Assembly (NCBI RefSeq): GCF_024584515.1 | Contig: NZ_CP102173.1 | Span: 868,001-932,000, forward strand | Direction: 5' to 3' | Length of the DNA: 64,000 nucleotides | From: Aeromicrobium wangtongii | Lineage (GTDB): Bacteria; Actinomycetota; Actinomycetes; Propionibacteriales; Nocardioidaceae | Shown here: one piece after another, positions 29,533-38,802 of the stretch | How the letters are laid out: each line of letters opens with the position of its first letter | How positions within the stretch are numbered: position 1 is the first letter of the stretch | Notes under the pieces: generated by a model | What the model was told of the DNA's origin: nothing | Database searches by the model: none | Seen by the model: the letters and a program-made list of their open reading frames with translations, nothing else | Made by a program: the position numbers and the translations under genes

Positions 29533-30936
29533 ATGCAACGGTTGAGCCCGCTGGATGCGATGTTCCTTCAGCAGGACAGCCCGACCGTGCCCCGCCAGGT
29601 CGCCTCACTCGTGATCATGGAGGCCGGTGAGCGCCCGCTGACCTACGACCGGCTGATCAACGTCATCAACGAGCGCATCGACCTCGTGCCGCGCTACCGC
29701 CAGCTGCCGCGCTCGGTCCCCGGAGCGATGGGCACGCCGGTGTGGCTCGATGACGAGGACTACGACATCTCCCTGCACGTGCGCCGCTCGGCGCTGCCCC
29801 GCCCGGGCACGGTCGAGGCCCTGCACGAGCTGGTCGGACGGCTGATCGCCCGCCGCCTCGACCTCGACCGCCCCCTGTGGGAGCTGTACCTGATCGAGGG
29901 CCTGTCGGACGGGCGCGTCGCGCTGCTGTTCAAGGCCCACCAGGCCCTCGTGGACGGCTCGGAGACCGTCGACCTGGCCCAGGTGCTGCTGGAGGAGACC
30001 GCGCACGACCGCGACATCCCCCACGAGGAATGGAATCCGCGCCCCGAGCCGCACGCCGGCGAGCTGCTGGCCGCGACGCTGAGCCGCAACGTCCGCCGGC
30101 CCGGTGAGGCGCTGCGCATCGCCGAGCACAACCTCGGCCGGCTGGCCCGCAAGCTGCCCGTCATCGGCGGCGACGCCCTGACCCCGCACGGTGTGCTGTC
30201 CACCGACCTGAGCCGGCACCGGCGTTTCGCGTCGCAGGCCGTCGACCTCGACGACTTCCGCCGCGTCCGCGAGATGCATGGCGGCACCGTCAACGACGTG
30301 ATCCTGGCCTGCATCGCCGGCGGCATCCGCGGCTGGATGCTCACCCGCGCCGAGCCGGTCAGTGCCAAGACGGCGCTGCGGGCGATGGTGCCGATGTCGG
30401 TCGTGGCCGAGGACGGCCTGCCGACCTCGCTGGGCTCGAAGGTGCGCGGGCACCTGCTGTCGCTGCCGGTGGGGGAGTCCAATCCGGTCGTCCGGCTGCA
30501 CCAGGTCTCGTACGCGTTGAAGGACCACCGCGAGACCGGTTCGGCGGTGGCCGCCAATCAGCTCGCCGCCCTGCCCGGCTTCGCCACGTCCACGTTCCAC
30601 GCGGTCGGCGCCCGGGTCGCCGACGCGGAGGCCGGACGCGGACACCAGATCGTCATCACCAACGTCCCCGGCCCGCAGGACCCGCTCTACCTGGCGGGCG
30701 AGGCGCTCGCGGAGGTCTACCCCTGCATCCCGCTGAGCGGCCGGCGCGCCGTCTCGATCGGCGTGACCTCGTACCACAGCAAGGTCTTCTTCGGCATCGT
30801 CGCCGACCGGGACGCCGTCCCGGACGTCGAGGTGCTCGGCCAGTGCATCCAGGATGCGTTGGCCGAGCTGGTCGAGTCCGTCGAGGGCCGTCGTGCCCGT
30901 GCACCCCGGGGCCGTCAGCGCCCCACGAGGAGTTGA
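29533..30936 (+). CDS. Wax ester synthase/diacylglycerol acyltransferase-like (WS/DGAT) protein
   Basis: 467 residues of the WS/DGAT family, which moves an acyl group from acyl-CoA onto alcohols or diacylglycerol at the membrane surface. It starts MQRLSPLDAMFLQ as the family does; the active-site motif HHxxxDG is found as HQALVDG (about residue 137), the second, catalytic His replaced by Gln; GGTVNDVILA and TNVPGPQDPLYLAG are intact. Such HQ variants form an actinobacterial branch whose activity is uncertain. SD-like GAGGAGAG precedes ATG 29533. Followed 2 bases later by DUF6912, probably one operon. Confidence 0.83.
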   Translation: MQRLSPLDAMFLQQDSPTVPRQVASLVIMEAGERPLTYDRLINVINERIDLVPRYRQLPRSVPGAMGTPVWLDDEDYDISLHVRRSALPRPGTVEALHELVGRLIARRLDLDRPLWELYLIEGLSDGRVALLFKAHQALVDGSETVDLAQVLLEETAHDRDIPHEEWNPRPEPHAGELLAATLSRNVRRPGEALRIAEHNLGRLARKLPVIGGDALTPHGVLSTDLSRHRRFASQAVDLDDFRRVREMHGGTVNDVILACIAGGIRGWMLTRAEPVSAKTALRAMVPMSVVAEDGLPTSLGSKVRGHLLSLPVGESNPVVRLHQVSYALKDHRETGSAVAANQLAALPGFATSTFHAVGARVADAEAGRGHQIVITNVPGPQDPLYLAGEALAEVYPCIPLSGRRAVSIGVTSYHSKVFFGIVADRDAVPDVEVLGQCIQDALAELVESVEGRRARAPRGRQRPTRS

Positions 30937-30938
30937 AC

Positions 30939-31235
30939 ATGAGGGTCTACCTGGGACTCACCGCCGATGAGCTCGTCGCGCTGCAGTCGGGGAGCTCGGT
31001 GACTCCGGCCGAGTCGTTCGTCGCGGCGTCCGTCGACGAGGAGGACGAGCTCGCGGCGCTGGAGGAGGCCGCCGAGCACGGAGAGGTGGCCGCTGCAGCA
31101 GAGCTGGACGACCCGGACGGACCGGTCACGCTGACCGACATCGCATCGCTGCACGTCGACGTCGACGGCAGCGGCGATCTCGCGTGGTACGCCACGCAGG
31201 AGATCGCCGCCGTCATCGAGCTGGTGCGCAGCTGA
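30939..31235 (+). CDS. DUF6912 family small acidic protein
   Basis: 98 residues starting MRVYLGLTADELVALQSG, matching the actinobacterial DUF6912 family of unknown function. The centre is very acidic (DEEDELAALEEAAEHGE) and the end is a predicted helix ATQEIAAVIELVRS. No signal or membrane segment. GAGGAG sits seven bases before the ATG and the gene begins 2 bases after the WS/DGAT stop, so the two are co-transcribed. Confidence 0.78.
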   Translation: MRVYLGLTADELVALQSGSSVTPAESFVAASVDEEDELAALEEAAEHGEVAAAAELDDPDGPVTLTDIASLHVDVDGSGDLAWYATQEIAAVIELVRS

Positions 31236-31254
31236 CGCTGCGCGGTGTCCGGGC

Positions 31255-31740
31255 CTAGAGCTTGGTCATCCCGTACTCGACCTCTTCGCGCAGCGAGGAC
31301 CGGATGGCCTTGGCGACCTCGGGCTCGATCTTCTTGCCGATGAACGGGATCGACACCTTGACGTCCCCATTCACCGTGAACTCCGTGCCGTCGCCCTCGG
31401 CGAACAGCTTGGCGACGCCGACCATCTCGGCGGGCTGGCCGATGATGCTGACCTTGACGTCGGCAGTGCGGCTGCCGTCGGCATCGGGACCGCTCCAGAC
31501 CTCGGTCTGCTTGACCTTGACGGTGCTGCCGGTGAGCTTCTTGACGAAGTCGGGCATGTCGGCCGGCTGCGTGCGGGTGATCGTGACCGTCGCGCCCTCG
31601 CCGTTGTCCGTCACCGTCACCTCGTAGTCCGTCGATCCCTGCTTGGCGCACGACTCGGTGCGGAACGCCTGGTCGACGAGCAGGCCGTACACGTCCTCGA
31701 CGCCAGCACCCGTGTAGGAGAACTTCTCGGTGAGCTTCAT
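31255..31740 (-). CDS. DUF2505 family protein
   Basis: 161 residues of DUF2505, a family related to START/Bet v1-like SRPBCC lipid-binding folds. Features include the opening KLTEKFSYTGAGVEDVYGLL, the TVTDNGEGATVTITRT strand pair, and the long C-terminal helix that closes the pocket (IEPEVAKAIRSSLREEVEYG). Probably binds a hydrophobic ligand in the cytoplasm; the ligand is unknown. GGAGGA lies 9 bases before the ATG. It follows pspA by 31 bases, so both may respond to membrane stress together (inference). Confidence 0.82.
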   Translation of the reverse strand: MKLTEKFSYTGAGVEDVYGLLVDQAFRTESCAKQGSTDYEVTVTDNGEGATVTITRTQPADMPDFVKKLTGSTVKVKQTEVWSGPDADGSRTADVKVSIIGQPAEMVGVAKLFAEGDGTEFTVNGDVKVSIPFIGKKIEPEVAKAIRSSLREEVEYGMTKL

Positions 31741-31771
31741 GCGGTGATCCTCCGGTGCTGGGGTGGGGTGG

Positions 31772-32509
31772 TCATTCGGTGGTCTGCTCGCCGGCGGCGA
31801 GGGCCTTGAGCTCGGAGAGCCGGGCCTCGACCTCCGTCTGGGTCGTGTCGCCCTCGAGCTCGGCGAACTGCGCGTCCAGGCTGGACGATGCGAGCTCGGC
31901 CTGGCCGGCGACCCGGGCCTCGTCGCGGCGCACCTTCTCCTCGAAACGGGACAGCTCGCTGGTGGGGTCGAGGACGTTGATCGAGGACACCGCGTCGTGC
32001 ACCTTGGCCTGCGCCTCGGCGGTCTTGGCCCGCGCCACCAGCTGGTCGCGCTTGCCCCTGAGCTCCTCGAGCTTGCCCTGCATGTTGATCAGCCCGGCCT
32101 TGAGCTGCTCGACCGTGTCGTTCTGGGCGGCGATCTGCGGTGCGGCGGCCTTCGCCTCGTTCTCGAAGCCGATCTGCTTGCTGAGCGCGACCTTCGCGAG
32201 GGCGTCGAACTTGTCGGCCTCGGCGGGCTGCCCGGCCGCCCGCAGCTGATCGGCCTTCTGGGACGCCTTGATCGCCTTGGTGCCCCACTCCTTGACCGCG
32301 GCGACGTCCTCGGCGTGATCGGCCTCGGCCAGCCGCAGGTTGCCGATCGTCTGGGCAACTGCGTCCTGGGCCTCGGCGATCGAGTTCGTGTAGTCGCGCA
32401 CGAGCTGGTCGAGCATCTTCTCGGGATCCTCGGCCTTGTCCAGAAGCGAGTTGATGTTGGCGCGGGTCAGCTGCCCGATGCGCCCGAGGATGGACTGTTT
32501 CTGAGCCAT
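31772..32509 (-). CDS. PspA/IM30 family membrane-stress protein
   Basis: 245 residues, nearly all predicted coiled coil. The N-terminal amphipathic helix SILGRIGQLTRANINSLLDK and the DPEKMLDQLVRDYTNSIAEA signature mark the PspA/IM30 (ESCRT-III-like) family, which coats and stabilises damaged membranes. No HTH clgR or pspC genes are near, so regulation differs from the mycobacterial clgR–pspA operon. An acidic C-terminal tail (AAGEQTTE) ends the protein. Confidence 0.9.
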   Translation of the reverse strand: MAQKQSILGRIGQLTRANINSLLDKAEDPEKMLDQLVRDYTNSIAEAQDAVAQTIGNLRLAEADHAEDVAAVKEWGTKAIKASQKADQLRAAGQPAEADKFDALAKVALSKQIGFENEAKAAAPQIAAQNDTVEQLKAGLINMQGKLEELRGKRDQLVARAKTAEAQAKVHDAVSSINVLDPTSELSRFEEKVRRDEARVAGQAELASSSLDAQFAELEGDTTQTEVEARLSELKALAAGEQTTE

Positions 32510-32613
32510 GGTCCGTCACTTTCGTTCAATGCGGCGGTCTCTGCGTGATGCCGTCCCCTCGATCTTGCTGCATGCGCGTGGCCGAGACAACACAACCGCA
32601 GCGCGCCGTGCCG

Positions 32614-33843
32614 TCAGGAGCGTCCCGACGAACCTGCGGCGGGACGACGAAAGATCCACATCCGCATCGCGACGAATCGCATGACCGTCACGAGCAGGTT
32701 GGCGGCGGTCAGCACGGCGACCTCCACCAGCGGGTGCCCGCCGCCGCCGACGGCCCGCATCAGCCACAGCGTCCCGCTGGTCACGGCCAGCCCCGCGGCG
32801 AAGACCAGCAGCCCCTGCAGCTGCTGCCGCAGGTGGTTCTCCGGACCGCGCAGACCGAAGGTGAACCGGCGGTTGGCGGCGGTGTTGACGACCGCGGTGA
32901 GCGCCAGGGCGAGGGCATTGGCCGCGAACGCACCCATGACGGTGCGCAGCGCGACGTACAGGACGCCGTAGGCGGCGGTCGACAGCGCGCCGATCACGGC
33001 GAACACGATCATCTGCCCGCCCAGCCGGCCGCCGGCTCCCGCAGATGATGCCCGGCCGAGCGCCTGGGCGACGTCCGTCAGCGGGATGCGGCCGCGCAGC
33101 AGCGCCCAGCCGAGGCGGCCCATGCCGCGCAGGTCGGCGGCCGCCGTGCGGACGATGTCGACGCGGCTGTCGGGGTCGTCGACCCAGTCGACCGGCACCT
33201 CGTGGATGCGCAGCCCGGCGCGCTCTGCCACGACCAGCAGCTCGGTGTCGAAGAACCACTCGTCGTCCTGGATCAGCGGCAGCAGCTGCTGCGCGACATC
33301 GCGGCGAATGGCCTTGAAACCACACTGCGCGTCCGAGAAGCGCGCCCTCAGCGTCCCGTGCAGCAGCAGGTTGTAGGCCCGGGAGATCACCTCGCGGCGC
33401 GGTCCCCGCACCGTCCGGGACGTGCGGGCCAGCCGGGAGCCGATCGCCAGGTCGGAGTGCCCCGACAGCAGCGGCGCGACCAGCGGCAGCAGCGCGTTCA
33501 GATCGGTCGACAGGTCCACGTCCATGTAGACCAGCACCTCGGCGTCGGACTGGGACCACGCCCGCTTCAGCGCCCGCCCGCGTCCCTTCTGGTCCAGGCA
33601 CACGACGCGGACGTCGTCGAAGCGGTCGGCCAGCTGCTGGGCCAGCTGCCGCGTGCGGTCGGTGCTGGCGTTGTCGGCGATCGTGATGCGGTGCTCGAAC
33701 GGCAGCGTATGCAGGTGGCTGCGCACGGTCTGGACCGATGAGACCAGCGCCTTCTCCTCGTTGTAGACGGGGATGACGATGTCCAGGGCCGGTGGACGGC
33801 TCGGAGCATGCTTGGCCCGCGGGGCCACGACGGTGGTCGTCAT
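32614..33843 (-). CDS. GT2 glycosyltransferase fused to GtrA membrane domain
   Basis: 409 residues. An N-terminal DPM1-like GT2 domain (20–245) shows VIPVYNEEKAL, YMDVDLSTDLN (the DxD metal site) and GFKAIRRDVAQQLLP; a GtrA domain with four transmembrane helices (275–400) follows and ends with RRPAAGSSGRS. Such fusions charge polyprenyl phosphate with a sugar and flip it outward; the ArnT-like enzyme encoded upstream would then transfer it. Its ATG overlaps the stop of that gene (ATGA), so the pair forms one system. Confidence 0.88.
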   Translation of the reverse strand: MTTTVVAPRAKHAPSRPPALDIVIPVYNEEKALVSSVQTVRSHLHTLPFEHRITIADNASTDRTRQLAQQLADRFDDVRVVCLDQKGRGRALKRAWSQSDAEVLVYMDVDLSTDLNALLPLVAPLLSGHSDLAIGSRLARTSRTVRGPRREVISRAYNLLLHGTLRARFSDAQCGFKAIRRDVAQQLLPLIQDDEWFFDTELLVVAERAGLRIHEVPVDWVDDPDSRVDIVRTAAADLRGMGRLGWALLRGRIPLTDVAQALGRASSAGAGGRLGGQMIVFAVIGALSTAAYGVLYVALRTVMGAFAANALALALTAVVNTAANRRFTFGLRGPENHLRQQLQGLLVFAAGLAVTSGTLWLMRAVGGGGHPLVEVAVLTAANLLVTVMRFVAMRMWIFRRPAAGSSGRS

Positions 33844-35852
33844 CGGATACCTCCCGACAGGTCGTAGATCGTGACGCCGTCGACGGTCTGGGCGGTGAAG
33901 TTCTCGCTGACCCAGGTGGAGATCTGCGAGCTCGTGCCGCCGCCCGGGCCCGGGCCCATGCCCCGGCCGTCACCGGCGATGAAGTAGTGGATTCGCCCGT
34001 CCGCGACGTACTGCTTGAACTGGGCCAGCGTGGGGCTGGGGTCCGAGCCGTTGAAGCCGCCGATCGCCATGACGGGCAGGCCTGTCGCGAGCTGGTAGCC
34101 GGAGGCCGAGTTCGACCCGATCGCCGCGGCGACCCACGTGTACGAGTCGGCATCGGCGGTCAGCAGCGCGTTGATCTGCTCGGTCGACTGCGAGCCGTTC
34201 AGCAGGCCGCCAGGGCTGCCGCCGGGCTGGCCGCCGGGCTGTCCGCCGGGCGCCTGGCCGCCGGGAGCCTGCTGCCCCTGGGTGGGCTGCCCGGGCGGCG
34301 TCATGCCGCCGCCGGGGCCGCCGCCGGGGCCGCGTCCCGTGCTGGGCCCGGCGCTCGGGATCGAGCCGGTGTGCGGGGTCGCGGCGGTGTCGATGGCATA
34401 CGCGGCCGGGCCGGCGATGATCGCGCCCAGCGCGGTGCCCACGACCGCGATGCGCGCCCCGCGCGGGAGCAGGGTGTGCAGGACGATCAGGACTGCGCTG
34501 GCGACCCCGAGCACGATGACGGCGTACTTGAGCCACGGCACGAACCCGGACGTCCGGTCGAGCAGGGCGAAGCTCATCGCGCTGGTCATCGCGATCACGA
34601 AGGCCATCGCGATCATCGCCTCCGGCGCGGTGCGCCGCTCCCACAGCACCGCGACGCCGATGCCGACCAGCGCGGCGATCGCCGGCGCCAGGGCGACGGT
34701 GTAGTACGCGTGGAAGATGCCGGCCATGAAGCTGAACGTCAGAGCGGTCGTGAGCAGCCAGCCGCCCCAGACGACGAGGCCGGCGCGCTGGAGGTCGGTG
34801 CGGGGGGCGCGACGGGTGAACCACAGGCCCAGGACGAGCAGCACCACGGCAGCCGGGAGCAGCCAGGCGATCTGTCCGCCGATCTCGGAGTTGAACAGGC
34901 GGAACAGTCCGGTCTCGCCCCAGCCACCTCCGCCGTTGCCGCCACCGACCGCGCCGACCTCGTCGCCGTTCAGGCGGCCGAAGCCGTTGTAGCCCAGCGT
35001 CAGCTCCAGGATCGAGTTGTTCTGCGATCCGCCGATGTACGGACGGCTCGAGGCCGGCCACAGCTCCACGATCGCGAGCCACCATCCGCCGGCGACGATC
35101 ATGGAGCCGAAGGCGATGAGCAGGTGCTTGATCCGGGTGCCGATGCGGACCTGCGCCGCGACGAGGTACACCAGCGCCAGTGGGGGCAGGACCAAGAAGG
35201 CCTGCAGCATCTTGGCCAGGAAGGCCAGGCCGACCAGCGCTCCACCCAGGACCAGCCAGCGCACCGCCCGCTGCGGCGACTCGATGGCCCGGATTGTCGC
35301 GTACACCGCGCCGATCAGCAGCAGGGTCAGCAGCGCGTCGGGATTGTTGAACCGGAACATCAGCGCGGCGACCGGGGTCACGGCGAGCACGAGCCCGGCC
35401 AGCAGACCGGCCCATGCATGGTGGGTCGTGCGCCGGACGGTCGCGTACAGCAGGCCGACCGAGGCGACACCCATCAGCGCCTGCGGGACGAGCATCGACC
35501 AGGACGACAGCCCGAAGATGCGGGCGGACAACGCCATGGGCCACAGGGCCAGTGGCGTCTTGTCGACCGTGATCGAGTTCGCGGCGTCCGACGAGCCGAA
35601 GAAGAAGGCCTTCCACGACTCCGATGCGGCCTGGACGGCTGCGGAGTAGAACGAGTTGGCCCATCCCGACGCCCCGAGCCCCCACAGGTACAGCAGGGCC
35701 GTGGCCAGCAGCAGCGCCAGGAGCGCTGGACGCACGAGCGGGGAGTCCTCGTCGCGGCCGCGCCACAGGCGGCGGAGGCGTGACGGACGGGCAGTTGCAG
35801 GGCGGTGGGTGGCCCCGGCCCGGGCCGGGGCAGGAGTCGTCGTCGAGGTCAT
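33840..35852 (-). CDS. ArnT-like family 39 glycosyltransferase
   Basis: 670-residue membrane protein. The ArnT/PMT core (residues 40–480) has about 12 hydrophobic segments, the early DKTPLALWPMA stretch of the catalytic loop, and FRFNNPDALLTLLLI. A low-complexity segment rich in Gly, Pro and Gln (about 490–560) joins a C-terminal extracytoplasmic domain (560–670, with YTWVAAAIGSNSASGYQLATG and VMAIGGFNGSDPSPTLAQF). The enzyme probably moves sugars from polyprenyl-phosphate to an extracellular acceptor, using the donor made by the coupled GT2-GtrA protein. Confidence 0.86.
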   Translation of the reverse strand: MTSTTTPAPARAGATHRPATARPSRLRRLWRGRDEDSPLVRPALLALLLATALLYLWGLGASGWANSFYSAAVQAASESWKAFFFGSSDAANSITVDKTPLALWPMALSARIFGLSSWSMLVPQALMGVASVGLLYATVRRTTHHAWAGLLAGLVLAVTPVAALMFRFNNPDALLTLLLIGAVYATIRAIESPQRAVRWLVLGGALVGLAFLAKMLQAFLVLPPLALVYLVAAQVRIGTRIKHLLIAFGSMIVAGGWWLAIVELWPASSRPYIGGSQNNSILELTLGYNGFGRLNGDEVGAVGGGNGGGGWGETGLFRLFNSEIGGQIAWLLPAAVVLLVLGLWFTRRAPRTDLQRAGLVVWGGWLLTTALTFSFMAGIFHAYYTVALAPAIAALVGIGVAVLWERRTAPEAMIAMAFVIAMTSAMSFALLDRTSGFVPWLKYAVIVLGVASAVLIVLHTLLPRGARIAVVGTALGAIIAGPAAYAIDTAATPHTGSIPSAGPSTGRGPGGGPGGGMTPPGQPTQGQQAPGGQAPGGQPGGQPGGSPGGLLNGSQSTEQINALLTADADSYTWVAAAIGSNSASGYQLATGLPVMAIGGFNGSDPSPTLAQFKQYVADGRIHYFIAGDGRGMGPGPGGGTSSQISTWVSENFTAQTVDGVTIYDLSGGIR

Positions 35853-35922
35853 GCCTCCACCGTGCGACCGCAGCTTGGGTCGGCCGTGTGCTGAATCTGT
35901 GGAGAGCCTGTGACCGTGCGGG

Positions 35923-37353
35923 TCAGGCCGGCAGGGTCAGGGTGAACGTCGTGTCGCCCGGCGAGCTGGTCACCGATGCGGTGCCGTGGTGGGCGGTCAT
36001 GATCGCCTTGACCAGCGACATGCCCAGGCCGGCACCGCCCGATGCCCGGGTGCGGGACGAGTCGCCGCGGGTGAATCGCTCGAACACCGTCGGCAGCAGG
36101 GCCGGGTCGATGCCGGGGCCGTCGTCGTGGACGTCGATGCGGATCTCGTCGCCGACGCTCAGACGCACCTCGACCGTGGTGCCGGGCGGCGTGTGCCGGG
36201 TCGCATTGGTGATCAGGTTCGTCACCGCCTGGTGGAGCCGCTGCTCGTCGCCGGTCACGATGACCGGCTCCTCGGGGACGTCCAACGTCCAGCGGCGCTC
36301 GGGATCGACCACCCGGGCGTCGTTGACGGCCTCGACGACCAGCCGGGTCAGGTCGACGGGGCGGCGCTCGAGCTCGCGGCCGGCGTCGAGGCGGGCCAGC
36401 AGCAGCATGTCCTCGACCAGCGTCGACATGCGCCCGGCCTCGGACTCGACCTTGGCCAGGATCCCGTCGGGATCGGCGCGGCCGGAGCGGCGGCCGAGCT
36501 CGGCGTATCCCTTGATCGTCGACAGCGGTGTGCGCAGCTCGTGGGAGGCATCGGCGAGGAACTGGCGTGCCTGCTGCTCGCTCTCGTAGCGGGCGTCGAG
36601 GGCCCGCTCGACGTGGCCCAGCATCTGGTTGAGCGCCTCGCCGACCTGGCCGACCTCGGTCGACGGGTCGGTGAGCGAGTCGGGGACGCGGACGGTCTCG
36701 CCGACCTCTCCGGACGACAACGGCATGGCCGTGACCTCGTGGGCCGTGGCGGCCACCTCGCGCAGCGGCTGCAGCTGTCGGCGGACCAGCACCCGGCCGG
36801 CAACGGCGGCGACACCGACACCGGCCAGACCGAGCAGCACCTCCCACCAGATGAGGGTCTGGATCGTGTCGTCTACATCGTCGGTGGGGACGCCCAGGAC
36901 GAGCGTCCCGGCTGTGGTCTCGGCGGCGACGACGCGGAACGAGCCCAGCCCTGGGACGTGCTCGGTCACCGGGTCGTGGCCCGGCTCGACGTCCTCCAGG
37001 GCTTCCAGGGCCGATGAGGAGAGCTCTCGTCCCTCACCGGAGGACGTGATCGAGAATCCGCTGGACCGGTCGGTCCCGATGATCGCGGTCAGCGTGCCGT
37101 CCCGGTTGCCGCGGGCGTCCGGCGGCGGCTGGCGCCCGTCACGGTCGTCGCCGGGATCGAAGCCCTGCTCCTGGCCGCCGAACACCCGCTGGCTGCGTTC
37201 CAGCGAGGCCTCGACCTGGCGGTCGAGCTGGCCGGTCAGGTACGAGCGCATCACGACGGTCGCGACGCCCGCGACCAGCAGGCTCACGACGGCGACCAGC
37301 GCCACGACCGTCACGACGAGGCGTCCGGTCAACGAGGTGGGCAGGAGGCGCAT
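35923..37353 (-). CDS. Sensor histidine kinase (OmpR-partner type)
   Basis: 476 residues. Two transmembrane helices (about 12–34 and 160–180) flank an extracytoplasmic region; then HAMP, HisKA with SHELRTPLSTIKGYAELGRR, and a HATPase domain (NLITNATRHTPPGT, DDGPGIDP, GAGLGMSLVKAI). Encoded 3 bases after its response regulator. Reads most like TrcS/TcrS-type kinases. It lies immediately downstream in the ArnT/GT2-GtrA neighbourhood and may control envelope genes (inference). Confidence 0.92.
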   Translation of the reverse strand: MRLLPTSLTGRLVVTVVALVAVVSLLVAGVATVVMRSYLTGQLDRQVEASLERSQRVFGGQEQGFDPGDDRDGRQPPPDARGNRDGTLTAIIGTDRSSGFSITSSGEGRELSSSALEALEDVEPGHDPVTEHVPGLGSFRVVAAETTAGTLVLGVPTDDVDDTIQTLIWWEVLLGLAGVGVAAVAGRVLVRRQLQPLREVAATAHEVTAMPLSSGEVGETVRVPDSLTDPSTEVGQVGEALNQMLGHVERALDARYESEQQARQFLADASHELRTPLSTIKGYAELGRRSGRADPDGILAKVESEAGRMSTLVEDMLLLARLDAGRELERRPVDLTRLVVEAVNDARVVDPERRWTLDVPEEPVIVTGDEQRLHQAVTNLITNATRHTPPGTTVEVRLSVGDEIRIDVHDDGPGIDPALLPTVFERFTRGDSSRTRASGGAGLGMSLVKAIMTAHHGTASVTSSPGDTTFTLTLPA

Positions 37354-37356
37354 GGT

Positions 37357-38073
37357 CTAGTCGGCGGGCTTGAGGACGTAGCCGGCCCCGCGCTTGGTGT
37401 GGATCATCGGCTTGTGGCCGGCGTCGATCTTCTTGCGCAGGTAGGAGATGTACAGCTCGACGACATTGGCCTGTCCGCCGAAGTCGTAGTCCCACACCCG
37501 GTCCAGGATCTGGGCCTTCGACAGCACCCGGCGGGGGTTGCGCATCATGAAGCGCAGCAGCTCGAACTCGGTCGCGGTCAGGTCGATCTCCTGGCCGGCG
37601 CGGGTCACCTCGTGGCTGTCCTCGTCCAGCGTCAGGTCGCCGACCGTGATGACCGAGCTCGGCCGGGCGTCCAGCGCGCCGGCGCGGCGCATCAGGCCAC
37701 GGAGCCGGGCGATGACCTCCTCGAGGCTGAACGGCTTGGTCACGTAGTCGTCACCACCGGCGGTCAGGCCGGCGACGCGGTCCTCCACCGAGTCGCGCGC
37801 CGTCAGGAACAGGACGGGGACGTCAGGGGCGAAGGCACGCACCTTGCGCAGCACCTCCATGCCGTCGAAGTCGGGCAGCATCATGTCCAGGACGATCGCG
37901 TCGGGCGCGAAGTCCCTGGCCGCAGCGACGGCCTTGCGACCGGTGTCCGCGGTGCGGATGTCCCAGCCCTCGTAGCGCAGCGCCATCTGCAGCAGCTCGG
38001 CGATGTTGGGCTCGTCGTCGACCACGAGCACGCGCAAGGCCGATCCGTCGGCGCGGGTCAGTGAGGTCCCCAT
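37357..38073 (-). CDS. OmpR/PhoB-family response regulator
   Basis: 238 residues from the chosen start. Receiver with VDDEPNIAELL, phospho-acceptor Asp in VLDMMLPDFDG and KPFSLEEV; winged-helix C-terminus with LTATEFELLRFMMRNPRRVLSK (22 residues at about 165–186) and TKRGAGYVLKPAD. It resembles TrcR/TcrA-type regulators. I prefer ATG 38073; ATG 38103 would extend ten residues and overlap the inverted repeat at 38091–38118. First gene of the two-component operon. Confidence 0.92.
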   Translation of the reverse strand: MGTSLTRADGSALRVLVVDDEPNIAELLQMALRYEGWDIRTADTGRKAVAAARDFAPDAIVLDMMLPDFDGMEVLRKVRAFAPDVPVLFLTARDSVEDRVAGLTAGGDDYVTKPFSLEEVIARLRGLMRRAGALDARPSSVITVGDLTLDEDSHEVTRAGQEIDLTATEFELLRFMMRNPRRVLSKAQILDRVWDYDFGGQANVVELYISYLRKKIDAGHKPMIHTKRGAGYVLKPAD

Positions 38074-38090
38074 CGGCCCAGTGTCGTCCT

Positions 38091-38118
38091 CCGGCACTGG
38101 CATTTGGATGAGTGCCGG
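38091..38118. promoter_or_regulatory. Inverted repeat upstream of the two-component operon
   Basis: CCGGCACT (38091–38098) and AGTGCCGG (38111–38118) are perfect 8-bp inverted copies separated by 12 bases, ending 17 bases before the regulator start. It could be an autoregulatory operator or a terminator for the lipoprotein gene upstream. Confidence 0.4.
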
Positions 38119-38148
38119 CTGTGGGGATGCTGTGAAACCCCGGGGCGA

Positions 38149-38760
38149 TCAGCCGCTGTACGTCACCGTGTCGTCGCCCTGCAGGCACTGCTTGCCGGCG
38201 ACGCGGGCGGGGAACTTGTACTTGGTCAGCACCGAGCACTCGGTCAGCGACTGGCCGTTCCAGACGCTGCGCCACGTCCCGCCGGACTTGGCCCACAGCG
38301 ACGCGTAGCCGCCGCACTGCGGCGTGAAGTGCCCGCCGCGCGCGAAGCCGGCGGTGTCGATCACGTCGACCGAGATCTGCGGCTTCTCGGTGCAGCCCTG
38401 CTCGACGGTTCCGCGGGTCAGCTCCGCGGCGATGAACGACTTGAAGTCAGCCGGCGCGCCGCGGAGCTTGCTGGTCTCGGCGGGCGTCGCGATCAGCACG
38501 CCGCTGTCCTCGCCCTGCGCGTACGAGATCAGCTTGCCGGCCGGCGCCGCGGGGGTCGGGGTGCTCGTGCTCTTCGAGGGGGCCGGCGTGGTGGCCGCGG
38601 GCGTCGTCGGGACGGTGCTCGGCGCTGCGGTCGTCGGTTCGGAGGTGCTCGGTTCGGCGGTGCTCGGCGCCGCCGCCTCAGGCTCGTCCGAGCTGCCGCA
38701 CGCTCCCAGCAGCAGGATCGGCGTGGTCGCGAGGGCCGTCAGGAGCCGGGTACGAGTCAT
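38149..38760 (-). CDS. Uncharacterised lipoprotein
   Basis: 203 residues. Signal peptide with lipobox LLGAC (Cys near 21), then about 50 residues of Ser/Thr/Pro linker suggesting an extended stalk from the membrane through the wall, then a compact domain of about 125 residues (KLISYAQGEDSGVLIATP to the end) with four Cys that could form two disulfides. No known domain recognised. A CATCAT hexamer 7 bases before the ATG is a possible -10. Confidence 0.78.
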   Translation of the reverse strand: MTRTRLLTALATTPILLLGACGSSDEPEAAAPSTAEPSTSEPTTAAPSTVPTTPAATTPAPSKSTSTPTPAAPAGKLISYAQGEDSGVLIATPAETSKLRGAPADFKSFIAAELTRGTVEQGCTEKPQISVDVIDTAGFARGGHFTPQCGGYASLWAKSGGTWRSVWNGQSLTECSVLTKYKFPARVAGKQCLQGDDTVTYSG

Positions 38761-38802
38761 GGGGTCAATGATGCCGTCAGGGTGTCGCCACGTGCGGCAG
38801 GA

